Shown piece by piece: positions 49,173-57,186 of a DNA stretch of 64,000 nucleotides (positions are counted from its first letter, which is position 1; each line of letters begins with the position of its first letter). Source of the DNA: Streptomyces sp. HPF1205 (lineage in GTDB: Bacteria; Actinomycetota; Actinomycetes; Streptomycetales; Streptomycetaceae); assembly GCF_020400825.1 (NCBI RefSeq), contig NZ_JAINVH010000040.1:1-64000 (forward strand), written 5' to 3'. Under the pieces are notes generated by a model. That model had not been told where the DNA came from. It did no database searches and was given only the letters and a program-made list of their open reading frames with translations. The translations under genes were made by a program, and so were the position numbers.

Positions 49173-50897
49173 TCAGCCGGTGGTGCAGGCGGTGCCGTTG
49201 AGGGTGAACTGGGCCGGCTGGGTGTAGGTGCTGCCGGTGTAGGTGCCCTGGAAGCCGAAGGACTGGCTGCCGCCGGCGGGTATCTGGGCGTTGTAGTCGA
49301 CGTTGGTGGCGGTCACCGAGCCGGAGGCGGGGCTGATGGTGGCGCTCCAGGCGCTGGTGACGGCCTGTCCCGAGGGCAGGGTGAAGCCGACCTTCCAGCC
49401 GTTGACGTCGGTCGAACCGGTGTTGGCGACGGTCACGTTGGCGGTGAACCCGCCGGGCCAGGTGCTCGGGGTGTACGTGACCTTGCAGCCGGACCCGCCG
49501 GTGCCGCCGGTCGTCGTACCGCCGGTGGTCGTGCCGCCGGTCGTGGTGGTCCCGCCGGTGGTCGTGCCGCCGGTGGTCGTGGTCCCGCCCGTCGTCGTGC
49601 CACCCGTGGTCGTGCCACCCGTGGTCGTGGTCCCGCCGGTGGTGGACCCGCCGGTCACCTGCGTGCCGCCGAAGGTCACGACGAGGCTGCCGTCGGAGGC
49701 GAAGTGCCAGCCCAGCGCGCCGTTGTAGGTCGAGCACCGGGAACCGTTGCTGCCGGTCCAGAACTGGTTGGAGCTGTCGGCGTCCCCGACGACCTTGTCG
49801 TTGGTACCGCTCACGCCGAACCGGCAGGAGGTGTTCGTGCGGAACACCGAGTTGCCGCTCTCCCAGTGGAAGTTCCGCTCGCCGTTGTTGACGCTGACGT
49901 TGTTGCTGACGGACATGTTCCCCGGGTTGCTGTTGTACGTGAACCCGTCGTGGCCGTTGCCGTAGGCGATGTCGTTGCGCACGATGTGGTTGACGGCGAT
50001 CTTGTCGCCGCCGAGCTTGAAGCCGTTCCTGTCGCCGTTCGCCGCCTGGGTGCCGTCGCTGAGGGTCCCCTGGGAGTAGGAGAGCGAGTTCTCGATGGTG
50101 ACGGGCCCGATGGGACCGGTGTCGGTCTTGGTGTAGAGGTCCCAGCCGTCGTCGATGTTGTTGTGCGAGACGTCGTAGCGGAACACGTTGCCGGTGCCGA
50201 CGGTGAGTTTGGCGGCGAAGCCGTCGGCGTTCTCACCGGCGGAGTCGCGGTTGTCGTGCGACTCGGAGCTGACGATCAGGTTGTTGGCCGGCCACTGGCT
50301 CTGCGGTGTGTCGGACGCGGCCCGGGAGATCTGCAGGCCGGTGTCGCGGTTGTAGGCGGTCACCACGCGCTCGACGATGTTGTTGCTGCCGCCGACGAAG
50401 ATGCCGTTGTCGCCCGCGTGCTCGACCGTGATGCCGTACAGGTGCCAGTAGTTGCCGTTGAGCTGCAGGCCGCGGTTGGAACTGCTCTCGCTCTGGGCGG
50501 AGAAGTCCAGTACCGGTGTCTCGCCGGGGTAGGCCGATATCTCCTTCAGGGCGCCGGAGGACCCGTTGTTGCCGGTGGCGACGGTGACCGTGGACGAGAG
50601 GTTGTACGTCCCGCCGCGCATGTAGATCGTGCCACCCGCGGTGATCTTGGTGATCGCGGCGGCGAGTGTCGTCGGGGAGGACTCCGTGCCCGGCGCGCTC
50701 GCGCTTCCGCCGGGTGCCACGTACAGCGCGTTGCCGTTCAGCGCCGGGGTCGCGGCCTGCGAGACGGAGCCGGTCATCGCGACCAGAGTGCCCGCCGACG
50801 CGAGCGCGGCCACCGCGAGCGCGGCGAAGGCCTTCCTTCTCGTGGCTCTGCCGGCTTTTTCCGGCCGCGACGGGGCGGCCTGAGTTTGCGTGATCAT
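49173..50897 (-). CDS. Secreted PL9-type pectate lyase with CBM2
   Basis: 574 residues. A signal peptide (RKAFAALAVAALASAGTLVA) is followed by a right-handed beta-helix: LYVAPGGSASAPGTESSPTT, MRGGTYNLSSTVTV, YGITVEHAGDNGIFVGGSNN and DDGWDLYTKTD are hallmarks of PL9 pectate/exopolygalacturonate lyases, with Asp and Lys residues for calcium and base roles (DDGWD, GFKLGGDK). A Gly/Thr repeat linker (about 435-480) leads to a C-terminal CBM2 (CKVTYTPSTWPGGF). It cleaves homogalacturonan outside the cell. ATG 50897 with GGAGAGAGG upstream is chosen over a longer frame. Confidence 0.92.
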   Translation of the reverse strand: MITQTQAAPSRPEKAGRATRRKAFAALAVAALASAGTLVAMTGSVSQAATPALNGNALYVAPGGSASAPGTESSPTTLAAAITKITAGGTIYMRGGTYNLSSTVTVATGNNGSSGALKEISAYPGETPVLDFSAQSESSSNRGLQLNGNYWHLYGITVEHAGDNGIFVGGSNNIVERVVTAYNRDTGLQISRAASDTPQSQWPANNLIVSSESHDNRDSAGENADGFAAKLTVGTGNVFRYDVSHNNIDDGWDLYTKTDTGPIGPVTIENSLSYSQGTLSDGTQAANGDRNGFKLGGDKIAVNHIVRNDIAYGNGHDGFTYNSNPGNMSVSNNVSVNNGERNFHWESGNSVFRTNTSCRFGVSGTNDKVVGDADSSNQFWTGSNGSRCSTYNGALGWHFASDGSLVVTFGGTQVTGGSTTGGTTTTGGTTTGGTTTGGTTTTGGTTTGGTTTTGGTTTGGTTTGGTGGSGCKVTYTPSTWPGGFTANVTVANTGSTDVNGWKVGFTLPSGQAVTSAWSATISPASGSVTATNVDYNAQIPAGGSQSFGFQGTYTGSTYTQPAQFTLNGTACTTG

Positions 50898-51005
50898 GCT
50901 GGACCTCTCTCCGGAGGTGTTGTGGGGGGTGACTGCCGTGGGGGGCAGTGTCAGGCGTGACCGTGATTGTGCTCGAACGTTCACGCCCGTGTTATACGCC
51001 GGATC

Positions 51006-51021
51006 GGCAATTCTGATTGCC
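51006..51021. promoter_or_regulatory. Inverted repeat upstream of the pectate lyase
   Basis: GGCAAT-TCTG-ATTGCC is a 6-4-6 inverted repeat about 110 bp upstream of the lyase start, in an AT-rich patch (50990-51055). On the minus strand TATAAC (about 50993) could be a -10. Operator is likely but unassigned. Confidence 0.45.
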
Positions 51022-51142
51022 CATCAGATACGCGATACATCATATCTTAGGAAGGGATTGCCGGAGGCGTCAACGCTTTCGTCACGAGGAGCACCGAGGA
51101 GTACCGAGGAGACGGGCGGGAGCCGTACGGACCGGTCCCGGC

Positions 51143-51685
51143 TCACCGGGAGCGGGGTGTCGTACGCCGCCGGACGTCGGTCATGAGTTTGTCCAGCAGC
51201 GCGGTGAGGGCGGCCCGTTCACCCTCCGACAGGGAGCTGACGAGGGCGGCCTCCCGGCCCAGTACGCGGTCCACCGACCGCTCGATCAGCGCGTGGCCCT
51301 CGGGCGTGAGCTCCACCAGAACGGTTCTGCGGCCCGTGGCTCCCGGTGCGCGCCGGACGAGGCCGTCGCGTTCGGCCCGGGCGACGCGCTGCGACACCGC
51401 CCCGGCGGTCACCAGGGCGCGCCGCGCGATCTCGCGGGTGCTGAGGGTGTACGGCGGGCCTGAACGGCGGATGACGGACAGCAGGTCGAGCGTCGCGGCA
51501 TCGATTCCCGCCGCCCGCAGCACCCGGCTCCGGTCGTCGGCGAGGAGCTTGGCCAGCCGCCACAGGGGGGTGACGATCTCAATCGACTCGGTCGGTGTGC
51601 CCGGCCGTTCACGCCGCCAGGCGGCCGCGATCCCGGCGGGGGAGTGGGCGGGGTCGAGCTCCTCGTCCGCGTCGGCCTCATCCAT
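51143..51685 (-). CDS. MarR-family regulator
   Basis: 180 residues. After an acidic N-terminus (MDEADADEELDPAH), the winged helix has LRAAGIDAATLDLLSVIRRS, STREIARRALVTAGAVSQRV and the wing GATGRRTVLVELTPEG, all canonical MarR. It is divergent from the SDR gene, and the 69-bp gap holds a 14-bp-arm inverted repeat, so autoregulation and control of the SDR are expected. Confidence 0.92.
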   Translation of the reverse strand: MDEADADEELDPAHSPAGIAAAWRRERPGTPTESIEIVTPLWRLAKLLADDRSRVLRAAGIDAATLDLLSVIRRSGPPYTLSTREIARRALVTAGAVSQRVARAERDGLVRRAPGATGRRTVLVELTPEGHALIERSVDRVLGREAALVSSLSEGERAALTALLDKLMTDVRRRTTPRSR

Positions 51686-51703
51686 GGCGGTGCGGTCCCC
51701 TGT

Positions 51704-51748
51704 CCTGCTCGCTGCTATGTTCAGACCTAAACGTAGCAGCGAGCAGGA
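51704..51748. promoter_or_regulatory. MarR operator: 14-bp-arm inverted repeat
   Basis: CCTGCTCGCTGCTA (51704-51717) and TAGCAGCGAGCAGG (51735-51748) are perfect inverted copies with a 17-nt AT-rich spacer (TTCAGACCTAAA inside). It fills most of the divergent promoter region, and its right arm includes the AGGAGG of the SDR gene. Confidence 0.8.
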
Positions 51749-51754
51749 GGAACC

Positions 51755-52474
51755 GTGACCCGCACCGTCCTCGTCACCGGAGGCTCCAGCGGCATCGGCC
51801 GCGCCATCGCCGGCAGGTTCGCCGCCGACGGCGCGGAGGTCGTCGTCACCGGCCGCCGCGCCGACGCCGTCGACCGCGCCGCGCGGGAACTGGGGGTGCG
51901 CGGCGTCGTCTGCGATGCCGCGGACCCCGGACAGGTCGCCGAACTGGCCGGGCAGGTCGGCTCGTTGGACGTCCTGGTCAACGCGGCCGGCGGTCTGCCG
52001 GAGGCGGGAGCCGGCGACGGGCCGGATCTCGAAGCGCTGCTCGCGCACTGGCACTCCAGCCTCGCGCAGAACCTGCTCACCGCGGTGCTGACCACCGCCG
52101 CCCTCCAGGACGGGCTGGCCGACGGCGGCGGTCGCGTCATCAGCGTCGGCTCCATCGGGGCCGAGCGCCGCGGCGGCTCCTACGGCGCGGCCAAGGCCGC
52201 CCTTGCCGCGTGGAACGCCTCGCTGTCGGCCCGGCTCGGCCCCGAGGGCGTCACCTGCAACGTCATCTCCGCGGGCTACATCGCCGGCACCGGCTTCTTC
52301 CGCGGCGGGATGTCGGAGGAACGCCACCGCGCGCTCGTTGAGGAGACCCACGACAAGCGTGCGGGCACGGTCGACGACATCGCCCAGGCCGCCTTCTTCC
52401 TCGCGTCCGAAGGCGCCCGCCACATCACCGGCCAGACCGTCCACGTCAACGGCGGCGCCTTCACCACCCGTTGA
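51755..52474 (+). CDS. Short-chain dehydrogenase/reductase
   Basis: 239 residues. The cofactor motif is VTGGSSGIGRAIAGRF with a following VVTGRRADAV (Arg residues favour NADP). NAAGG is present, and the catalytic Ser-x-Tyr-x-Lys reads SVGSIGAERRGGSYGAAKAA. The C-terminal GQTVHVNGG is typical of classical SDRs. GTG 51755 follows AGGAGG. The substrate is unknown; control by the divergent MarR protein suggests detoxification of a small carbonyl or aromatic compound. Confidence 0.92.
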   Translation: MTRTVLVTGGSSGIGRAIAGRFAADGAEVVVTGRRADAVDRAARELGVRGVVCDAADPGQVAELAGQVGSLDVLVNAAGGLPEAGAGDGPDLEALLAHWHSSLAQNLLTAVLTTAALQDGLADGGGRVISVGSIGAERRGGSYGAAKAALAAWNASLSARLGPEGVTCNVISAGYIAGTGFFRGGMSEERHRALVEETHDKRAGTVDDIAQAAFFLASEGARHITGQTVHVNGGAFTTR

Positions 52475-52519
52475 CGTCCCGTCACATGGCCGGCGGACGG
52501 GTGGATCGGCCGCGCCGGC

Positions 52520-53512
52520 TCAGCCCAGCGCCCGCACGCGGGCGGCGCTCTCGGCGAGGTTCTGGCGGCAGAACGCGAGGTGCTCCTGGCCGTAGCCACG
52601 GGGGCCGCACTCGACGACGAGTATGAGCGCGAGATAGAGCTGGTAGAGGGCGAGCCGGTGGTCGAAGGCGGGGCCGGAGCCGAGAGTGCCGCCGGCCCGC
52701 GTGTAGCCGGCGGCGAAGTCGCTGTCCGGGCCGGTGTCGCCGCCGAAGGCGAGGGAGACCAGTTCGGCTGCCGGATCGCCCCAGAAGGCGCGTTCGTGGT
52801 CGATGAGGCCGGTGATACGGGCGGGCCCGCCGTCGTCGGCCGCGGTGACGAAGACGTTGCCCGGCCACAGGTCGAAGTGGACCAGCCGGGGTTCGGTGAC
52901 CTGGTCGAGGGCGTAGCCGCCTTCGGCGACCCATGTGCGGACGGCGTCGGGAGCCAGGCCGAGAGGGGATTGCCGGCGTTCGGCGTCCTCCAGGAGCGCG
53001 TCCACCATGGCGGCGAAGGCCGTCCGCCAGCCGGCGGCGGACAGCCCGGCCTCCGGGGCCGGGTAACCGAACACGCCGTCGTGCGGGGTGATCGTGTGCA
53101 GGCGTGCGGTGACCGCTCCGAGTTCGCGGCGCAGCGCCTTCTGGGTCGCGGGCGGCAGGTGGTCCGCCGCCTTGTCCCACGGCGTGCCGTCCAGCAGGGA
53201 GACGACGAGGAACTCCCGGTCCGCGTGGATCAGGGCGGGCGACGGCACGCCGCCGCCCGGGAGGTCGGCCACGCGCCGGTAGACCATGGCCTCGGTGGCC
53301 ATGATGCCCCGTTCGTAGCGCAGGACGTCGACCCCGGCCGGCGGGGCGATCTTGACGACGGCGGGCCGCCCGTCGTCCAGCAGGACGCGGTAGGCGGTGT
53401 TGAACCACCCGTCCGCCAGCTCGGCCTCCACCCGGCACCCGGCGCCGGTCCTGGCGCGCAGCAGGGCGTCGAGTTCGGCGGGGGACAGGCTGCGCTTGGT
53501 CTGGCTCTGCAC
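52520..53512 (-). CDS. Aminoglycoside phosphotransferase-family kinase
   Basis: 330 residues with Lys in RPAVVKIAPP, catalytic loop LVHFDLWPGNVFV (HxDxxxxN intact) and LIDHERAFWGDP for the metal site. It belongs to the APH/choline-kinase superfamily, close to fructosamine-kinase-like or unknown-substrate groups. It is not part of the RiPP locus. GTG 53512 is the start; the RBS is weak. It is divergent from the MFS gene with a CebR-like site in the gap. Which small molecule it phosphorylates is not known. Confidence 0.85.
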   Translation of the reverse strand: MQSQTKRSLSPAELDALLRARTGAGCRVEAELADGWFNTAYRVLLDDGRPAVVKIAPPAGVDVLRYERGIMATEAMVYRRVADLPGGGVPSPALIHADREFLVVSLLDGTPWDKAADHLPPATQKALRRELGAVTARLHTITPHDGVFGYPAPEAGLSAAGWRTAFAAMVDALLEDAERRQSPLGLAPDAVRTWVAEGGYALDQVTEPRLVHFDLWPGNVFVTAADDGGPARITGLIDHERAFWGDPAAELVSLAFGGDTGPDSDFAAGYTRAGGTLGSGPAFDHRLALYQLYLALILVVECGPRGYGQEHLAFCRQNLAESAARVRALG

Positions 53513-53560
53513 GCTCGCACACTTTCGGACACGGGGGGCTCGGACGTGCTCCCAGGGGCT

Positions 53561-53574
53561 TGGAAGCGCTCCCA
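53561..53574. promoter_or_regulatory. CebR-like box in the APH/MFS divergent gap
   Basis: TGGAAGCGCTCCCA differs from the CebR palindrome at one base. It is 49 bp upstream of the APH-like kinase start and may be a LacI-family site. An AT-rich, promoter-like stretch (53666-53710) serves the MFS gene. Confidence 0.5.
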
Positions 53575-53794
53575 TGGTCCCGTCCCGGCCGGGGCCCGTC
53601 CAGGCCCGGTGTGGTTCCGCGCCTGCCGCCGGGACCACGGGTCGCCGAGCGCCTGGCGCCGGAGGTTTTCCTTGCGGTAACCGAATAGTTCTGTATCCGA
53701 TGTATTCTGGGGGTGTACGCGCGCGGCGGCGCGGACCGTCGCCGTCGCGCCGAGGCGGGCCGAGGAGAAACGGCCGAAGGAGGGATGGGAGTCC

Positions 53795-55291
53795 GTGAGC
53801 GTGCGCGCCACTGGTGGCAGGACAGGTGGAGCGGTGGCGGGATGGCCGGCGCTGCTGGTGCGGGAACGCCCGCGCCCCGATGCCGTGCGCAACCGCCCCG
53901 ACGCCTGGTGGCTCGCGGTCGCCACGGTGTGCTTCGGCGCGTTCATGGGGCAGCTCGACGCCAGCATCGTCACCCTTACGTACGGCAGCCTGCGCGCGAG
54001 GTTCCACGCCCCGCTGGCCGGTGTGGAGTGGGTGTCGCTGGCGTACCTGATCACGCTGGTGGCGCTGCTGGTGCCCGTCGGGCGGCTGGCGGACGCGCGG
54101 GGGCGCAAGCTCTTCTACCTCTACGGATTCGTCGTGTTCACCGCCGCGTCCGCGGCGTGCGGCCTGGCGCCGTCCCTGGGCGCCCTGATCGCCTTCCGGG
54201 TGGTGCAGGCGGCCGGGGCGGCGATGCTGCAGGCGAACAGCGTGGCGCTGGTGGCCACCAGTGCGCCGCGCGAGAGGATGCGCACCGCGCTGGGGGTGCA
54301 GGCCGCGGCCCAGGCGCTGGGGCTGGCACTGGGGCCCACGGTGGGCGCCGCGCTCGTGGCGACGGCGGGCTGGCGCTGGGTGTTCGGCATCAACGTGCCG
54401 ATAGGGGTGGTCGCGCTGGTGGGCGGGCATTTCCTGCTGCCGCGCACCCGCAGCCGCAATCCCGTCCCCGCGTTCGACTGGCAGGGCCTGGGGTGGCTGT
54501 CGGTGGCGACGACGTCCCTGCTGCTGGGCGTGTCGGCCGCCTCCGGGCTCCGGCTCCCGCCGCCGGCGGTGGCGGCGCTGTTCGCCGTGGCGGTCGCCTC
54601 GGCGGTGGCGTTCGTACTGCGGCAGCGCCGGGCGCCGGTTCCGCTGCTGGACCTGGGGCTGCTGCGCCTTCCCTCGGTCGCCCCCGGACTGCTGGGCGCG
54701 CTGAGCGGCTACCTGGTGCTGTTCGGCCCGCTGGTGCTGGTGCCGGTCGTGCTGGAGCGCGCGGGTGGCTCGGAGCTGCTGACCGGCCTGGTGGTCAGCG
54801 CACTGCCGGCCGGATTCGCCGCGGCCGCCACCGGGGCGGAACGCATACTCCCGCGTTCGGTCGCCGACCGCGGCAGATGCCTGCTGGGCGCGCTGGCCGC
54901 CGCCGGCGCCCTGGCGGGCATGCTGCTCGCGCCCGTGACGCCGGGATGGACCGCGGCGCTGCTCGGCCTGCTCGGCCTGGGCCTCGGCGTCTTCACCCCC
55001 GCGAACAACACACTCATCATGCGTGCCTTCCCGGTGGCCGCGTCCGGAACCGGCGGCGGCCTGGTGAACATGACCCGCGGTCTGGGCACCGCGCTGGGGG
55101 TCGCGCTGGTGACCCTGGCCCTGCATCTCGCGCCGGCCACCGCCGCCGGCCCCTCGGCCCACCACGCGGTGACGGTGCTGCTGGCCGCCGCCGCGGTGAT
55201 GGTCCTCGCGGCCTGGCTCAGTCCCCGCGGTACCAGCCGTCCGCGCCGTCCCCCTCGGGCGGCCCCGGGCGGTGGCCGGACGGCCGCGTAG
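53795..55291 (+). CDS. MFS transporter (DHA2-like drug exporter)
   Basis: 498 residues with about 14 membrane segments (AVATVCFGAFMGQLDASIVT is the first with the D of motif D1), the loop motif GRLADARGRKLFY between segments 2 and 3 and the antiporter motif region GLALGPTVGAALVATAGWRW. Proton-driven export of hydrophobic compounds is expected. GTG 53795 with GGAGGGATGGGAG upstream. Its 3' end overlaps the convergent PAP2 gene by 74 bp, a real antisense overlap if both starts are right. Confidence 0.9.
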   Translation: MSVRATGGRTGGAVAGWPALLVRERPRPDAVRNRPDAWWLAVATVCFGAFMGQLDASIVTLTYGSLRARFHAPLAGVEWVSLAYLITLVALLVPVGRLADARGRKLFYLYGFVVFTAASAACGLAPSLGALIAFRVVQAAGAAMLQANSVALVATSAPRERMRTALGVQAAAQALGLALGPTVGAALVATAGWRWVFGINVPIGVVALVGGHFLLPRTRSRNPVPAFDWQGLGWLSVATTSLLLGVSAASGLRLPPPAVAALFAVAVASAVAFVLRQRRAPVPLLDLGLLRLPSVAPGLLGALSGYLVLFGPLVLVPVVLERAGGSELLTGLVVSALPAGFAAAATGAERILPRSVADRGRCLLGALAAAGALAGMLLAPVTPGWTAALLGLLGLGLGVFTPANNTLIMRAFPVAASGTGGGLVNMTRGLGTALGVALVTLALHLAPATAAGPSAHHAVTVLLAAAAVMVLAAWLSPRGTSRPRRPPRAAPGGGRTAA

Positions 55292-56306
55292 CCCGCGCGG
55301 CCACCGTGGCGTACCGGCCGGCGGCCGCGTCGTCCCGTCCGGTGGGCGTGCCTCCCGGCCCGGCGCCCGAGACCGGCGCTCCGGGAGTGCTCGTACGCGG
55401 ACGCGTACGCGGTCGCGCGCTCGTACCGGAGCCCGCGCTCGTACCGGAGCCCGCGACCGGTCCGCCCGCTGCCCGCGGGACGGGCCGGTCGACGCCGCCG
55501 CGGTCGTAGGCGGGCCGGCCGGTGAGCAGGCGCTGGACGAGGAACCCGGCGGCCAGGGTCAAGGCGCCGCCCGCGGCGTCCGCGAGGAAGTGGTTGGCGG
55601 TGGCGACGATCACCGTGAGCGTGGCGAGCGGGTAGCAGGCGCCCAGCACCCGCACCCAGGTACGGCGGGCCAGGGCGGCCAGCGTCAGGCCGCTCCACGT
55701 GGCCCACACGATGTGGACCGACGGCATGGCCGCGTACTGGTTCGACACGGACGAGACATGGCTCGAACCCGAGCCCCACGAACCCCAGGTGTCGTGCACC
55801 ACCACGGTGTCGACGAAGCCCTGACCGGTCAGGAACCGCGGTGGCGCCAGCGCGAAGAACTCGAAGCCGACGAGCGCCAGGAGCGTCGCCGCGTACAGGG
55901 CGGTGCGGGCACCGCGGTACGAGGCGGGGCGGCACGCGTACAGCCAGACCAGCACGCCGAGCGTCACGACGAAGTGCAGCGTGGCGTAGTAGTAGTTCAT
56001 GCCGACGATGAGCCAGGTCACGTGGTTCACCGCGTGGTTGACCGCCAGTTCGGGGTCGAGGTGCAGCGTCCGCTCGGCGTGCCATATCGCGTCCGCCCGG
56101 TGCATGGCCGCCGTCCGGTGGTCGGGCGCGAACCTGCGGATGCGGCTGTAGGCCAGGTACAGGGCGACGGAGAAGGCGAGTTCGACCCGGAACCGGGGCC
56201 GGCCGCGTGGGCGCAGCCGGGCGGGCAGCAGACCACCGGCGCGAGGACGCGTCGAGGGGACGGAGGTGCCGGCGGCGGTCACGCCGCGGGAGACGGATGT
56301 CGTCAT
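55218..56306 (-). CDS. PAP2-superfamily membrane phosphatase/transferase
   Basis: 362 residues; about six membrane segments and the Aur1/Ipt1-type motifs NQYAAMPSVHIVWATWSG and ANHFLADAAGG. The C-terminal 100 residues are a low-complexity Gly/Ser/Pro/Arg tail with GSGTSA repeats, partly read from DNA that also encodes the end of the MFS protein on the other strand. Probably transfers or removes a lipid phosphate at the outer membrane face. AGGAAGG precedes ATG 56306. Confidence 0.88.
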   Translation of the reverse strand: MTTSVSRGVTAAGTSVPSTRPRAGGLLPARLRPRGRPRFRVELAFSVALYLAYSRIRRFAPDHRTAAMHRADAIWHAERTLHLDPELAVNHAVNHVTWLIVGMNYYYATLHFVVTLGVLVWLYACRPASYRGARTALYAATLLALVGFEFFALAPPRFLTGQGFVDTVVVHDTWGSWGSGSSHVSSVSNQYAAMPSVHIVWATWSGLTLAALARRTWVRVLGACYPLATLTVIVATANHFLADAAGGALTLAAGFLVQRLLTGRPAYDRGGVDRPVPRAAGGPVAGSGTSAGSGTSARPRTRPRTSTPGAPVSGAGPGGTPTGRDDAAAGRYATVAARATRPSGHRPGPPEGDGADGWYRGD

Positions 56307-56648
56307 CGCGTCCTTCCTGGCCGGCGTCCGACGCCCGTCCGGCCCACGTCCGGGGGGCAGGGCGCGGCTGACGCGCCGGGCCGTTCTTCGCGCTTTTTCC
56401 TCCGCCTTCTCGCACGAGGCGACCCGAAACGTCGTGCTTCCCGCCAACTCCCGCGGGCGTGCGGCCGGTCGGCCGCCGCCGCGTCCCGGTCCGCGTCCGA
56501 CCGCGCGTCCCGGTCGGGGCCCGTCCCGCCGCGCGCCACGGTGGCCGGCCGGCGGGAGGGACCCGCGAGAACGCGCGGCGGCGCGGTGCCTCGTGCGCCG
56601 GCCCGTCGACGAGGGCGGACGGCCGCCCGCAGCCGTTACCCTCGTGCC
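56307..56648. other. Gene-free stretch between PAP2 and MarR genes
   Basis: This 342-bp divergent gap contains a short GCACGA/TCGTGC inverted repeat (about 56413-56438) but no promoter or palindrome I can support strongly. Confidence 0.4.
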
Positions 56649-57152
56649 ATGCCCCCGCAGCCGCGCCCCAGGGCCGCCGTACCCGTGGCCGGGACCGACG
56701 CCCCGGCCGCCCGAGCCCTGACCGACGCCGTGACACGGCTGCGCCGCGCCCTGCGCGCCTCCATCCGCAGCGACTACCCGTGGGAGCAACTGCCCATGGC
56801 GCAGGTGGAACTCCTCCAGGTCCTCGGTGAGCACTCCCCGGCCCGCATCGGCGATCTCGCCGCCCGCCAGCGCCTGGCCGCGAGCACCGTCAGCGGCCTC
56901 ATCGGGCAGATGATCACCTCGGGCCTCGTGGCCCGCGAGGTCGACCCGGCCGACCGGCGCGCCTCCGTGGTCACGCTCACCGAGGCCGGCCGCGAGCAGC
57001 TCGCGGCCTGGACCCAGGCCCACGAGCGCCGCATGGAGGCGGCCCTGTCCTCCCTCGGCCCGGCGGACCGCGCCGCCGTCCAGGCCGCGCTGCCCGCCCT
57101 CTTCCACCTCGCCGAGCACCTCGACCCCGGCGACGACGGGCCGGCCGACTGA
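56649..57152 (+). CDS. MarR-family regulator
   Basis: 167 residues: LPMAQVELLQVLGEHSPARI, QRLAASTVSGLIGQMITSGL and the wing DPADRRASVVTLTEAG are MarR. ATG 56649 chosen by the conserved N-terminal spacing. It is divergent from the PAP2 gene at 55218 and may control it. Ligand unknown. Confidence 0.92.
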   Translation: MPPQPRPRAAVPVAGTDAPAARALTDAVTRLRRALRASIRSDYPWEQLPMAQVELLQVLGEHSPARIGDLAARQRLAASTVSGLIGQMITSGLVAREVDPADRRASVVTLTEAGREQLAAWTQAHERRMEAALSSLGPADRAAVQAALPALFHLAEHLDPGDDGPAD

Positions 57153-57186
57153 CCGACCTGCCGACTGACCGCTCGGCGGTACGGGC

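Noticed and set aside
53728..55165. Long minus-strand ORF opposite the MFS gene
   Set aside because: Gln/Arg/His-rich translation typical of antisense shadows in GC-rich DNA; the MFS frame has clear family motifs.
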